Source: Armillaria gallica
Lineage: Eukaryota > Basidiomycota > Agaricomycetes > Agaricales > Physalacriaceae
NCBI GenBank assembly: GCA_037576215.1
Contig: JBANDB010000009.1
Location: 868,001-932,000, forward strand
Direction: 5' to 3'
DNA length: 64,000 nt
Shown here: in pieces, positions 35,458 through 47,561 of the stretch
How the letters are laid out: the number at the start of each line of letters is the position of its first letter
Position numbering within the stretch: position 1 is the first letter of the stretch
The notes under the pieces: model-generated
The model's input: only the letters and a program-made list of their open reading frames with translations
What the model was told of the DNA's origin: nothing
The model's database searches: none
Made by a program: the position numbers and the translations under genes

Positions 35458-36825
35458 TGATGAGCTCGGTAATGGCGAGTGGCAAAAGGACTAGTGGCTG
35501 GCAATGAACACCAACAACACTAAACCTAACACTAACTCTACACTTATCACCAATGTATTGAATTCGGGTGTTTCGAGTACGATAGAAGCACTCTGCAGAC
35601 TTCAATAATCAAGGAAAGTTGTTTAAAGATGTTTTATTTCGTTACTAGTGAGCTATACAAGCGTACTACTCGCACTAGCGGGGTTGGTAAGACACAATTG
35701 GATGAATAGTGACTCGACTTGAGCTACTGCACTTGCTCTGACTGGGACTGCTTCAAACTAGTGGCTCTCTTGGCCCTATAATGTCTTACAAGTGAATAAA
35801 CACTTGACTAGTCGCTTGCTAGGCAGACTAGTGGCGCTCTTGGCCTAAGAATAATACTTTAAACTTTGAGAACTCGCTTGAACTAACTTTGAAACACTCT
35901 TGGCCTTTGCAGAACACAAAAGATTGCTCTAAGACACTTCTATTCATTCAATGCTATGGGTAACTTAGCGACTAGTAGCCGCTTTGTCGAGGTTAAGCAC
36001 AAAAGCCTTTAATTGGGGCACTAGATACTGACTAGTAGGTCACAATTGCGGGGATGGCTTGCCTGAGCCACATGTGCGCCTATTCTACTACTTATATACT
36101 GACAAACAAGGTACGATCGAGATATAAATAACTGACTAGAGGGGTATTATTGATAAGGATTTCTTGGCTAGTCATGAATAATGGTGAATAATCACACAAT
36201 AGTCGGTCTAGAAATGGTCGCTTGCTGACTAGTGAGCCTAGGAGCTCTGCTAGCAGTTGTATTCCGTGTCCTGGGCCCAGCGATGCTCCACTAGTGCCAA
36301 GGATAAATGACTAGCCAGGCGAGCGTGCCTGTAACAGCTGTTGATCATGATCGAAGGCGCAGCCCGGCTATACTAGCACCGATCGCAATGGATCTGTATT
36401 GCACTTGTCGGATCTGCCGCAAGGTTAACCCATTGCTAATTCATCTCTAAGTCCTGTTTCGAGATTGCCGTGTGACTAGTTAACCTGACTTAGGCGTTTA
36501 TGCCCAGATCGACTCGCTAGTGACCGAACGTTACGAGATTTGTGTCCTCTGCTTCTTGTTTGGTGCGCTAGTCGCATTACTTGTCCACTAGTGGCTGTAT
36601 TCACTTAGCCCTGTTAGCATTCAAGTCACTAGTATGGCCGGCTGGTAGATTTAACCCACTAGTGGTATCGCATCTAAGTCCTGGCTCTACTAGTTGCATA
36701 CTAGTCTAACTATGAGCTCAAAGCCTCAGCTATAGTCCTTTAAGTATCACTAATGTAAGATAGATATGCAATAGTATTATTATAAAATCGCAAAATCTAG
36801 GTGTGAATGCGTAGACGGTGTATCA
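35458..36825 (+). mobile_element. R repeat, copy 1
   Basis: A 1368-base non-coding element beginning TGATGAGCTCGG and ending GACGGTGTATCA. It is nearly identical to R2 (39120-40487, opposite strand, same length) and homologous to R3 (49351-50710). It is dense in CTAG (28 by my count), mostly as ACTAGT or CTAGTG. Its left flank is ACAT, and the matching duplication appears to be ACGT beside R2. TG...CA ends and a short duplication would also fit a solo LTR. Confidence 0.82.
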
Positions 36826-36829
36826 CTGG

Positions 36830-37846
36830 TTTTGGCCATGCATTGGGATGGAATGCGCAATGGTTCACATGCAAGGTCGAGTACGTCACTGATAACAATG
36901 AGCTAGAGTCTTCATGGACAGTGGACAAACCCTAATTGATTGGTCAGTAGTGAAAAGCACCCTTTTCAATGCTTTTGGTAAATCATTGCAGGCAATTGAT
37001 ATATCACACTTTACGGTATACAGCAGTGGTTGATATATCAGCCTGCAGGGTACTGGTGACATAGGACTTTCCCATCACTCTTTGAACTAATACTACTGTG
37101 TTCGCATGTGTTTCTGCTCATTTCTCTTTGCCTGTCTCATTGAGTGATGTCCCTAAGACTCAAACACTCTCATGCAACAATCCAGATAGCATTAAAATGG
37201 TTCAAGATGCTGTTTCAAAGCAAATACCAAGCTGAAAGGATGGTCAGGTTGCAGGCCATTTCAAGAGCAACCACCTGTTCATATGGTATTGCATCGGGAA
37301 AATGTATCAGGTTTATCTTATCTCAAGGACCACTTCATAAAAGCTGATTGTGGACCTGAAAATAAGATACTGCCTTAATCACAAGACATAGGTGTGCACT
37401 ATATAATTTCCCTCAGTTGGCTTGTCTTTCATCTCTGATTCAACATTGTTCTTAGAAGTAGCTTCATGATGTCGGTGAGAGGTCTCGAAAACTGGATCAG
37501 CAATCTTGGGAATAGATGTAGTATTGCAGTTTTATCATGGTTAGAAGATGATGACTTACACTAAGTACAGTTCCAAGGACCAGACGATGCAATAAATGAA
37601 ACCTCGTCAAAGCTGCATGCCAAAGGCCCCGTGCTGTGTTTGCCATGCTTGAGCGACCTTGACATCTTCCACCATCAAGCATGAGTGGGATTGATTAATC
37701 TTACTATGAGCAGAACCACAACACTTTCTTTCTTTTAGAGAAACTTTGTCAGAGCCTAATGTCAGCCTTCCCCAGGAACACATGGATGCAATTATCGGAT
37801 GAGAGTAAGTATACCACACAGCAATGCTGCTTCTATGGCTTTGAAT
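36830..37846. other. No gene supported
   Basis: Part of the segment bracketed by the inverted R copies. Frames at 37144-37347 (plus) and 37497-37819 (minus) are short and unrecognised. Confidence 0.35.
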
Positions 37847-37848
37847 TA

Positions 37849-38286
37849 CTGTACTATTATGACCGGATATTCACATAACGCATAACAGAGGCTTGTAATG
37901 TGATGATCAGTGAAGATCATAACGCATAACACAGCACAGTGAAGATAGTACTTTTTGTATCAATAAATAGCCTTTTTTGCAATAAAAATGAAAAAAAATC
38001 CGCACTGCTGTGTATTGTAATATCTGCAGTGAGGTCCTATTCTTCAGTTGTGGCTCCGGAGTATCTTGAGAGATTGTCCAAATTGTCTGCTTCTGCAGTT
38101 TCCAAGCAGAGAATTGATTAAATCCGATATTAATCTGATATGTCACAAGTAATACACAATGGTGCATGCTGACAAAATGAAGATCTGGTTTGACCATAAC
38201 GTGTGATGCTGGCTTGTGAAGATTTGCTCCAGTGAAGATGTGCATAACGCATAGCATGGCGTGAAGATCCGGTCATAATAGTACAG
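37849..38286. mobile_element. TA-flanked MITE
   Basis: A 438-base non-coding element whose ends are inverted repeats of about 26 bases with one mismatch: CTGTACTATTATGACCGGAT and onward, then TTCAC. The flanking dinucleotide is TA on both sides (37847-37848 and 38287-38288), as for Tc1/mariner-type elements. Motifs CATAACGCATA and GTGAAGAT recur in both subterminal regions. Confidence 0.8.
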
Positions 38287-38335
38287 TATACTGGATACAG
38301 AGAGCTAGCTGCTGTCACATATAATCCATCATGAT

Positions 38336-39119
38336 GGTATGTGTGCCATTACACAAACATCATATCGCTCAAGCTACTCGGATGTCTTCTGCCCACAGCA
38401 TGGAAAGATAGATAACATTCTGAAAAGAGAGCTCAGATCGACGAAGGGAATAACAAATACAGAAATTTGTATGTGCCGTCTCTGTTGCTGTCTGGGAGAG
38501 ACTGTCTGTAGTGACATTCTTGTAAAATCATGAGGTCAACTTTCTGAGCCAGTTGTCAAAATAGTACATGCAGTCTGCTCTGAATCAGCCACCATGTTTT
38601 CAGCGTCATGGGAAGCAAAGCGAATCATTTCTTGTTCAACCTGATATCCTTCACCGACCAACCACAGGGAACTCTCGTGCAAGTTGAGCCTGGACATAGT
38701 TATGTCTTAAAGTTAGAAAGGATCAAAAGGCTGGACTGACATTGCCAGTAAGGAGTTTATGTATACTGGTTAGCATGTTAGAAAGAAGACAAGCGAGAAC
38801 GATTCAAACACTAATGTTTTGGTAGAATAAAGGTGCCGATTGCAAAGAAAATGAGAGTGTCAGGCCAGACAATGTACTGGTAGGTCAGGCTATAAGACTC
38901 GGAGAACAATGGCGATTGCGGAAACACTTGCTGAAATGAGAGTGAGAAGAGAACATGTACTGCGATACGCTCATTCTTAGCTTACATAGTAATGGATGCT
39001 ATATAAGAACCATACCTCATCAACAGCCCAGAAATCACAGCGATCTGCATTAGTTTCACAATTGTCTTGATAGTGCTGTGTGAACAGTTAGGTGCCGAGA
39101 TGAGAAAATACAAAGACGT
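38336..39119 (-). pseudogene. DUF6534-type gene, copy C, C-terminal third
   Basis: It aligns as a direct repeat with 44163-44930 (the C-terminal half of copy B). On the minus strand it begins abruptly at 39119 beside R2 and encodes the remnants corresponding to the WPDTLIFF, YINSLLAM and LNSxES parts of the family. With copy A it makes up one complete gene whose two parts join at the R insertion site. Confidence 0.8.
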
Positions 39120-40487
39120 TGATACGCTGTCTACGCATTCACACCTAGATTTTGCGATTTTATAATAATACTATTGCATATCTATCTTACATTAGTGATA
39201 CTTAAAGGACTATAGCTGAGGCTTTGAGCTCATAGTTAGACTAGTATGCAACTAGTAGAGCCAGGACTTAGATGCGATACCACTAGTGGGTTAAATCTAC
39301 CAGCCGGCCATACTAGTGACTTGAATGCTAACAGGGCTAAGTGAATACAGCCACTAGTGGACAAGTAATGCGACTAGCGCACCAAACAAGAAGCAGAGGA
39401 CACAAATCTCGTAACGTTCGGTCACTAGCGAGTCGATCTGGGCATAAACGCCTAAGTCAGGTTAACTAGTCACACGGCAATCTCGAAACAGGACTTAGAG
39501 ATGAATTAGCAATGGGTTAACCTTGCGGCAGATCCGACAAGTGCAATACAGATCCATTGCGATCGGTGCTAGTATAGCCGGGCTGCGCCTTCGATCATGA
39601 TCAACAGCTGTTACAGGCACGCTCGCCTGGCTAGTCATTTATCCTTGGCACTAGTGGAGCATCGCTGGGCCCAGGACACGGAATACAACTGCTAGCAGAG
39701 CTCCTAGGCTCACTAGTCAGCAAGCGACCATTTCTAGACCGACTATTGTGTGATTATTCACCATTATTCATGACTAGCCAAGAAATCCTTATCAATAATA
39801 CCCCTCTAGTCAGTTATTTATATCTCGATCGTACCTTGTTTGTCAGTATATAAGTAGTAGAATAGGCGCACATGTGGCTCAGGCAAGCCATCCCCGCAAT
39901 TGTGACCTACTAGTCAGTATCTAGTGCCCCAATTAAAGGCTTTTGTGCTTAACCTCGACAAAGCGGCTACTAGTCGCTAAGTTACCCATAGCATTGAATG
40001 AATAGAAGTGTCTTAGAGCAATCTTTTGTGTTCTGCAAAGGCCAAGAGTGTTTCAAAGTTAGTTCAAGCGAGTTCTCAAAGTTTAAAGTATTATTCTTAG
40101 GCCAAGAGCGCCACTAGTCTGCCTAGCAAGCGACTAGTCAAGTGTTTATTCACTTGTAAGACATTATAGGGCCAAGAGAGCCACTAGTTTGAAGCAGTCC
40201 CAGTCAGAGCAAGTGCAGTAGCTCAAGTCGAGTCACTATTCATCCAATTGTGTCTTACCAACCCCGCTAGTGCGAGTAGTACGCTTGTATAGCTCACTAG
40301 TAACGAAATAAAACATCTTTAAACAACTTTCCTTGATTATTGAAGTCTGCAGAGTGCTTCTATCGTACTCGAAACACCCGAATTCAATACATTGGTGATA
40401 AGTGTAGAGTTAGTGTTAGGTTTAGTGTTGTTGGTGTTCATTGCCAGCCACTAGTCCTTTTGCCACTCGCCATTACCGAGCTCATCA
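39120..40487 (-). mobile_element. R repeat, copy 2 (inverted relative to copy 1)
   Basis: A 1368-base reverse complement of R1 with very few differences (two seen in the last dozen bases). Flanked by ACGT (39116-39119) and ACGG (40488-40491). Confidence 0.83.
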
Positions 40488-40491
40488 ACGG

Positions 40492-40899
40492 GGTCAGACA
40501 GAAAAGCATGGGTCATGATTGGGTTCACCATAGTCAGTTACAGGGGTGGCAATGTTGTCGAGAGCATGGTGACCCTTTTGCAGGAGATACAGGCCATAAA
40601 AGGCAGGCGTCAGGATGGTGAGCAGGTATACGGTGACCATGGACTCAGAAAAGGAACACAACCACAGATTCGTAGTCCCCCACTTAAAGAATAGGAGATG
40701 CACAAACATTTGGGTTTGTAGGCAAGTTGAGTGGTGCTGGGCAGTCTGATGTTGGTCAGGGATGGGGTGGGCAGCAGTGAGGGTTGTGGTGGTCGCATAG
40801 CATAGGGTTTAGGCACATTTAATGTGCACCTGAGTTGTCCATTCATGCCTCCAAGCATGCTCTCATCATCATCATCATTGTCCGTTGAGGTCCCGATCT
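40492..40899. other. No gene supported
   Basis: Outer flank of R2. Short frames only. Confidence 0.35.
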
Positions 40900-41640
40900 C
40901 TCCTCCACCCTCCTGCCTGAACCCTCTCGCCCTTGTGCAGCCTTCCTGCACCTCCTCCTACTTTTGGGAGCCTTGCCCTACACCCTGCCATGGTACAGCA
41001 GCAGAGTATAACCAACCCTGCCCTTGGTCATTGTCACTGTCATCGATGCATGCATTGTCCTTGTTCTGGTTATTATGTGGGAGTTTTGCCTCATACTCTC
41101 AGATGGCAGCTGATAGAATATCCACGGGTGTATTCAAGGTTGTAAAGCCATACAAATTGTGTGCTGGATGGTGATTGTCCTTGATGTTGATGCGGGGTAG
41201 GCTGGGTCAGTCAGAATGGGGATAGGGGCAGTATTTGTGACAGTGGGGACACCATCAGGGTGTTGCAGTCATTGTCATCAATGGATCTGAGAGTCTCATC
41301 CCTCATATGAGGCTATGGATGGTCCTGCCTCATTGGAGGGCTTATGCATGGTCAGTAGGGGATGAATAGTTGCTCTCCAGGGCTCTTGGAGCCACCAGAT
41401 GCGAAAAAAGTATCTAAAACACCAGTAAGTAACATAAAAAATAAGAACATACCTTTTTCTGCCCATAAGAGGGCTGTTGAGAGAGCAGAAGGATGTCGCA
41501 GTGGTGGGAGATGGTGGTAAAAGGTCAGAAAAGAAGTAGCACAGCCACTTGATCGTTGCTCAGTTGGTCGGACCACAATGATTGAGTGTGCGGAATGAAT
41601 GCTCAGGATTCATCTGCTGCTCAAATCACTTGCTCTGAGT
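40900..41640 (-). repeat. Unidentified repeat shared with 61690-62300
   Basis: The minus strand reads sequence homologous to 61690-62300. Shared blocks include ATCAAGTGGCTGTG, CAACAGCCCTCTTA and TTTTAGATACTT, and the encoded stretches LFFMLLTGVLDTFFASGG here and LFFLMLTVILDTSYASGG there correspond. Probably a decayed part of a larger unrecognised element or duplicated gene. Confidence 0.65.
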
Positions 41641-42771
41641 GCCTATGAATGTTCAGGATATTTGCTTGTGAGTATGTATAGTATATATATGTATATATCT
41701 GAGGATATAAATACTATGGGCAATTAATAATCACTATTTAATGGTGATTTCCCTGTATTTTGGGGCTATTTCAATAGTATACCCTCTTCACACATCTATG
41801 TATTGTCTCAAGCAGTAGAATAATTGTCATACATTCAATGTTATATATGGTACCATAGGAATACATCATCCAATCCACCCCAATTTTCTGTTACATGCAC
41901 ATATGAAATGTATGAGTTCTTGAAGGCATACAACTTGCTTTCATTAGTACTTACTGATTCACGTTGTATGCTGACTTTAATATGATTTAAATTCACAATG
42001 GCTATTCTGCCATTGATACTCTACTGTAGGCTACAGTAATCTCACATCCTTTGAAAGTACTAGATACTTTCTTGTGCTTCAGAATACATAGTTGACCCAA
42101 ACTGAAGCCTTTTGTTTTGTGAAATTGGCATCAGTCTGAATTCCAGAGTCACCGGCAAAGTCTGAAAAACATCAAAAATTGTGTTTCTCTCATAGAATTA
42201 GAGATCCACAACACCTGATGAGTTTGTAAAAGTATCATTACAACTAGAATATAATTATTTTTCTTCTACAGGACACAATTACATGTAGAAATCTAATGAA
42301 TTCCACATGTACATTTTCAAAAATTGCTCAGCTGCCAGATTGGGAATGAGATACTCCCATGATGTATACATCCTGACCCACCATGATGCATCCAGCTAAA
42401 ATAAGCAGTGTGCATGCAGGGAGAGGGCATATATGCAATCAAATATATTTTTCCTCCTTGTGCAATTTTTTTCATGCCCAAATGATAGGTGGAAGAGTGG
42501 GAAATACAGTCCCACCCATACAACAGAGCAAGCCTGACCATTTGGGCCATAGCAGTGTCATGGGAGCATTACATCAGCTCATCTGTGCACTCACGAAATT
42601 TATTTGCCTCACTGATTCAAAAAAGCTAGGAAGGGTTAAATTTATGATTTTATAGTCCCAGTTTGCAAGGTTGAGGTATAAATAAAATATGGATGGCAGT
42701 TATGCTCATTATGGATGCAAAATAGGGCCCAAACCAAGCCAAAACCAAGCTGTGCTAGCAATTTTTCTCCT
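41641..42771. other. AT-rich, no gene supported
   Basis: Contains a TATA-rich run at 41675-41710. Short frames near 42317-42655 are shadows of one another. Confidence 0.35.
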
Positions 42772-43395
42772 CTAGCAGGAGCATGGTAAATAACCATGAT
42801 TTTGCCAAACCACTCTGTGGTTATAACCATTATGGTTTGATCTAATATTACATCTATGACTGCACTTTAGATCTGCTTGTCCATGTGCTGCAAGTGACTG
42901 AAGGGCATTCTGTTTCCATTTGGCTAAGACTTTCTTCAGTTTTTTGTATTTGAGGTGATCAATGCAGACACAGAGACCAATGTCTGGTATTTCAACACCC
43001 CACATCTCCTGTAATATGTCCTTGAGTAGCTGGAACTCACTTTGGAAAGTAGTTTCATATTGTGCTTTATTGACAGACCAAGCCTCATTGAGATCAATAT
43101 TGAATCAACCTTTGAGGATCCATATTACATCTCTCCATCATGACATCAATGCAGAATGTCCAAAAATATCAAGAGTAGGCCTCAATGTGGGTATGGTATT
43201 GCCCATAGTGAGTGCTCTCACCTCATTATCACTGAAGGCCCCTGCATAAATAGTCCCATCGAAGCGATGAAGGGATGGCTGTTGTCGTATACTAGTGTGC
43301 TTAGGAACTGCTGTCTTGCTGTGGCTAGAACATGCACCACAAGTATGCTTTTCCCAAGGTGAAATAGGGTTGAATATTTCTTGATGGCGAGTCAT
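42772..43395 (-). pseudogene. Unidentified protein fragment
   Basis: Minus-strand frames are readable with breaks: DGTIYAGAFSDNEVRALTMG, then LRPTLDIFGHSALMS, then NEAWSVNKAQYETTFQSEF, then EMWGVEIPDIGLCVCIDHLK and KLKKVLAKWKQNALQSLA. The composition is protein-like and the breaks are stops at former CpG-type codons. No family is named; it resembles repeat-borne proteins of agarics in style only. Confidence 0.45.
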
Positions 43396-44162
43396 CTTGT
43401 AGTACCTGCAGGCACAGCAAGAGTGAGGTTTTCCACCAGGGTCAGGTCAGAATGAAGATGTTGGCCAGTTCATTTGGAGACGGCTGAAGAGCTTGAATAT
43501 AAATGGGTACCGGCTATGTTACTTTGGAAGGAATAAAAGTATAATAAACAGGAACCTATACTCAGGTCCCAATGTGTCCACCAATGTTAGGATTCTGCTG
43601 AAATCTGGATATGTGAGCACAAGGCAAGTAGCAATGATCAAATCAAGGTAGGATTAATTAGAGATGATGTATGTCATTAGGGAATAGAATGGATTCTGGC
43701 AAGGGTTCGTAAGGAGACCTGAATGGTCTGGTTTGTGAGGTTAACGAGATCAGCAAGCGCAAAGCAATTACTGTAAGATGTAGCTGGTAAGCGCAGAGCT
43801 ATTACTGAGGGGAAAACTGATACAGAAGCCTGTAAGCATGAAGCTATTACTGGCTGTAGGTGAAGGCAAGTGCTAAGTGTAACCTTCAGATTGGTATTGG
43901 AAAGCGCTAGGCATAGCTGAGGGTTCACGCAGTGTAAGGGTACTGAAAGTAATAGATTGGATCATCTATTATACAATGTTATCTATGAGTTTATATACTA
44001 ATGAAAAGTTTGAGTCATCATTATTCTATAATGTTCCATAATATTCTAGCATCAATACGAAGATTAGAGAAAGTATGAGTGAGTCACCATTAAGACCGAG
44101 AAGGCCAAGTATGGGCATGTGTTGACTTATGCACTGAACCAATGGATACACGATATCCATAA
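43396..44162. other. No gene supported
   Basis: Includes three imperfect copies of an AAGC(A/G)..GC(A/T)ATTACTG unit at 43755-43860. Otherwise nothing recognised. Confidence 0.35.
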
Positions 44163-45843
44163 CAGTATGCCATTATGCAAACATCATATCGCTCAAGCTA
44201 CTTGAATGTCTTCTGCCTGCAACATGAAAAGATAGATTGATATTTTGAAAAGAGAGCTCAGATCGATGAAGGGAATAGCAAATATAGAAATTTGTACGTG
44301 CCATCTCTGTTGCTGTCTCAGAGAGACTGGTTATAGTGACATTCTTGTAAAGTTGTGAGGTCAACTTTCTGAGCCAGTCACCAAAAATAGTACACACAGT
44401 CTGTCCTGAATCAGTCACACCGTTTTCAGCATCATGAGAAGGAAAGCAAATCATTTCTTGTTCAACCTGATATCCTTCACTGACCAACCACAAGGAACTC
44501 TCATGTGAGTTGAGCCTGGACATAGCTGTATGTTAAAGTTAGAAAGGATCAAAAGGCTGGACTGACATTGCCAGTAGGGAATTTATGTATACTGGTTGGC
44601 ATGTTAGAAAGAAGACAGGTGAGAACGATTCAAACACCAATGTTTTGGTAGAATAAAGGTGCTGATTGTGAAGAAAATGAGAGTGTCAGGCCAGACAATG
44701 TACTAGTAGGTTGGGCTATAAGCCAGAGAGAGCCACAGTGATCACAGAAATACTTATGGAAAGGAGAGTAAGAAGAGAGCATGTACTATCTTATGCCTGG
44801 TTTTAGCTTACAGAGTAATGATACCACATAAGAACCACACCTCGTCAATAGCCCAGAAACCACATAGTGCTGTGTAAACAGTTAGGCACTGAGATGAGAA
44901 AATACAAAGACATTGGGATGAAAGACTAATCTAGAAAAAGTAGTCATCAGCCTGCCTTTGTGAAGGTAGAAGCACATCACACCAACAATGATGAAATTGG
45001 CTGCTGACATCATAGAGAAAACCGTATATATGCCTGGCATGGCTTCCGGGTATCAGATACTTCTGTCCATCTGAATGAAGGTCACATGGCCTACCCTGTT
45101 GTTCGAGTGTCTGAAAAACTCATGAGAGTATATCTGATAATGACATCAATGAAGCAAAACAGCAATGACTTCTCAGGGTGCTTACACATCATAAACCACA
45201 TCTGACAAGCAGATGCTCATGTCAGTACTGAACTATAATCATAGAAGTAGTGCCTACAGAGTCCCATTCCTGCGAGAAAAACAAATTCTCCAGGCTCTTC
45301 TGTGGACACTGGACAAGGGGAATCTCACCGAACATAGCTGCCACAGGGAGGATCTAGACATGAAATACCAAGGATGAAGTGTGCCCAAATATATAACATG
45401 AAGAGGAAGAAAGACTTACAATAAACCATGGCAAGACCATATGGAATTTATGGCCGACTATGAGGTATGATAAATCAGAGGATCAGGAGACTTCAGAGGA
45501 CAAAGACAAACATCTCCATATTCTGATAGCATATAATCTGTGGTGCTAGCAGCTGAGTCTCTCTAGTCATCTGGAAGTTGGCCGAAGGAGACACACCCTT
45601 GGACAACAGAGTTAATCAATACCTATTGGCCATTAAGCACCACTTATGAAAGGACAGTGATACATACATTAACCAGAAGCTGCAGCTAAGGGAGCAAGGA
45701 GATTCATGTCATCATGAATCAGTGAGGCAAGGGAAGACTAATACCAGAAAGCTTCTGCAAATAAAGCCAGACTCGGACAGACAGAACCCATTGATTTAAT
45801 AGCCATACCAAATTGCCTTGGACAGCAACACGAGATTGTTTCC
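44163..45843 (-). pseudogene. DUF6534-type gene, copy B, 5'-truncated
   Basis: It aligns with copy A (from about 34540 to its end at 35457) and then, without interruption, with copy C (39119 to 38336). It therefore preserves the uninterrupted order of the gene and shows that R sits inside copy A/C. The frame ending near 44173 (LNSHESSLWLVSEGYQVEQE) is the family's C-terminal LNAR-type region. Stops and lost CpG sites indicate it is dead. The 5' end diverges from copy A at about 45843. Confidence 0.8.
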
Positions 45844-47136
45844 AAGGGGGTCCCAGAATGTTGGCCTGGAACACTGGGTAGGGAGGGAGAGTCAAATGCC
45901 AGTCATGAAAAATTTTATATAACCTCTCAAAATTTTGATGTTTTCCTGTCCAAGCTAGTATAAAATAGCTGGTGCATGTTTACTTTATTCAATACTTCAT
46001 TATCTTAGGCAATATAACCAGAACAGTGATAATCAACTAATATCACACTCAGCTGAGGTTGGCCCAATCTGGCCTGGAAGGAATATTTGAGGAATATTCA
46101 ACATATTATTCATGACAGAATGATACCTGATTGTTATGGAGGACCCTCATCTATACAAAAGCCCAAAGAGTTTGAAATCAGCATTAAGGTGCAATGACAG
46201 CCTGATACTGCTGAATTCTCAGCTAATTCCAACTCCAGCTGCTCTGGCATACCCTATATGGTGTACATGATGTCATAATGGTCATGTGACAGGGAGGGAG
46301 GGTCCAGCGAAAGCCCAAAATAATTTAATCAACCCTATGTATTTTTTAGGGATGCCCACCATACCCGTACATATGGTGGATATGGGTACCGTATATACAG
46401 GCCCATACCCATACTGTTGGCAGTCTGAAAACCAAATTTTATGGCTGTATTTGTATGGGTACCTTACAGGTAGGCCATATTTGCACCAATATCTGTTCTT
46501 TTTGGTATGTAATGAGTTAGATCCAAGGGCACCTAACCAATTGATATATCAAAGACTGGTGGATATACATGGCCATGATATATCAATGCACTGGTGTTAC
46601 AGTCAAGGTTACGATATATCAGCTGCACATAGACATCACATGACTGCCCTCCATCACCAAAATCTTTTACTCACTGGACATCAGCTCTCTGCCCTTATCT
46701 GTCAATGAGCACTCCTGACAGTGCGCTCCTCTGTCTAAAAATACTATGCATGTATTCTGCTATCTGTCTATTAATACTGCAAGCCCTGGGCTCAAAATCA
46801 ATTGATGAATGTCATCTACTAAATGTCTTCGCTCTGGATGTCTCCTGCCACCGCATGTGTACCTGGATCTGCAATCAACAATTGTACTGCATCAAATACA
46901 AATCACAGCAGAAACTCAACAGACTTTGATGTATGTTCTTCCCTATGTCATGACAATTTGTTTCTGCCCTGGATGTACATATTTGGAACAAATGTCTAGT
47001 ATTGTATAATTATGGGTAGATGACATTGGTATACTATTGCTAAGCATACAGGCTCATAGACAATAAAACATATATTGAAAACAAAAGAGAATAATGCACA
47101 AGCAGGACAAAAAGGTTAGGACATAATACTAAGTAA
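45844..47136. other. No gene confidently recognised
   Basis: A plus-strand frame of 140 residues at 46286-46708 is His/Tyr/Leu-rich and looks non-coding. Nothing else is seen. Confidence 0.35.
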
Positions 47137-47561
47137 CTAGTCTGTTTCCATGAGCAATGGCAGCATGGCACAGATACAGGCACAGATGTCTGTCACTGTC
47201 ACATTCCAGAGTGTACATTCCTCAGCCAATAAAGTGCCTTGACCCCACCACATGAGATCGATAAGCATGGTGACAAGCCCATTCTGACCACCCTTCCATA
47301 GAGCCATATTCAGTGAACAGCTGTAGTTAGCTACCAGCAGGGGACCTATTTTGGATTGTTGCCAATCCAGCTGCAAAGTGTTCCACCAAGTGAGAAACTC
47401 TGCTGAGAACGATACTGGCAGTTGAGGATAAACATTGTAATGTTGATTTTGGAGCCATGTGGTCAATGACAAAGGTCTTGATGTGATAGTGCCCAGTCGA
47501 CCCTAAAACATGATATCAATCCTGATAGCAGGATGGAAATCAACAAATGTACCTTGGCTGG

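Noticed and set aside
40824..41174. 116-residue frame and its antisense shadow
   Set aside because: Both are Pro/Ser-rich low complexity lying over the repeat shared with 61.7-62.3 kb.
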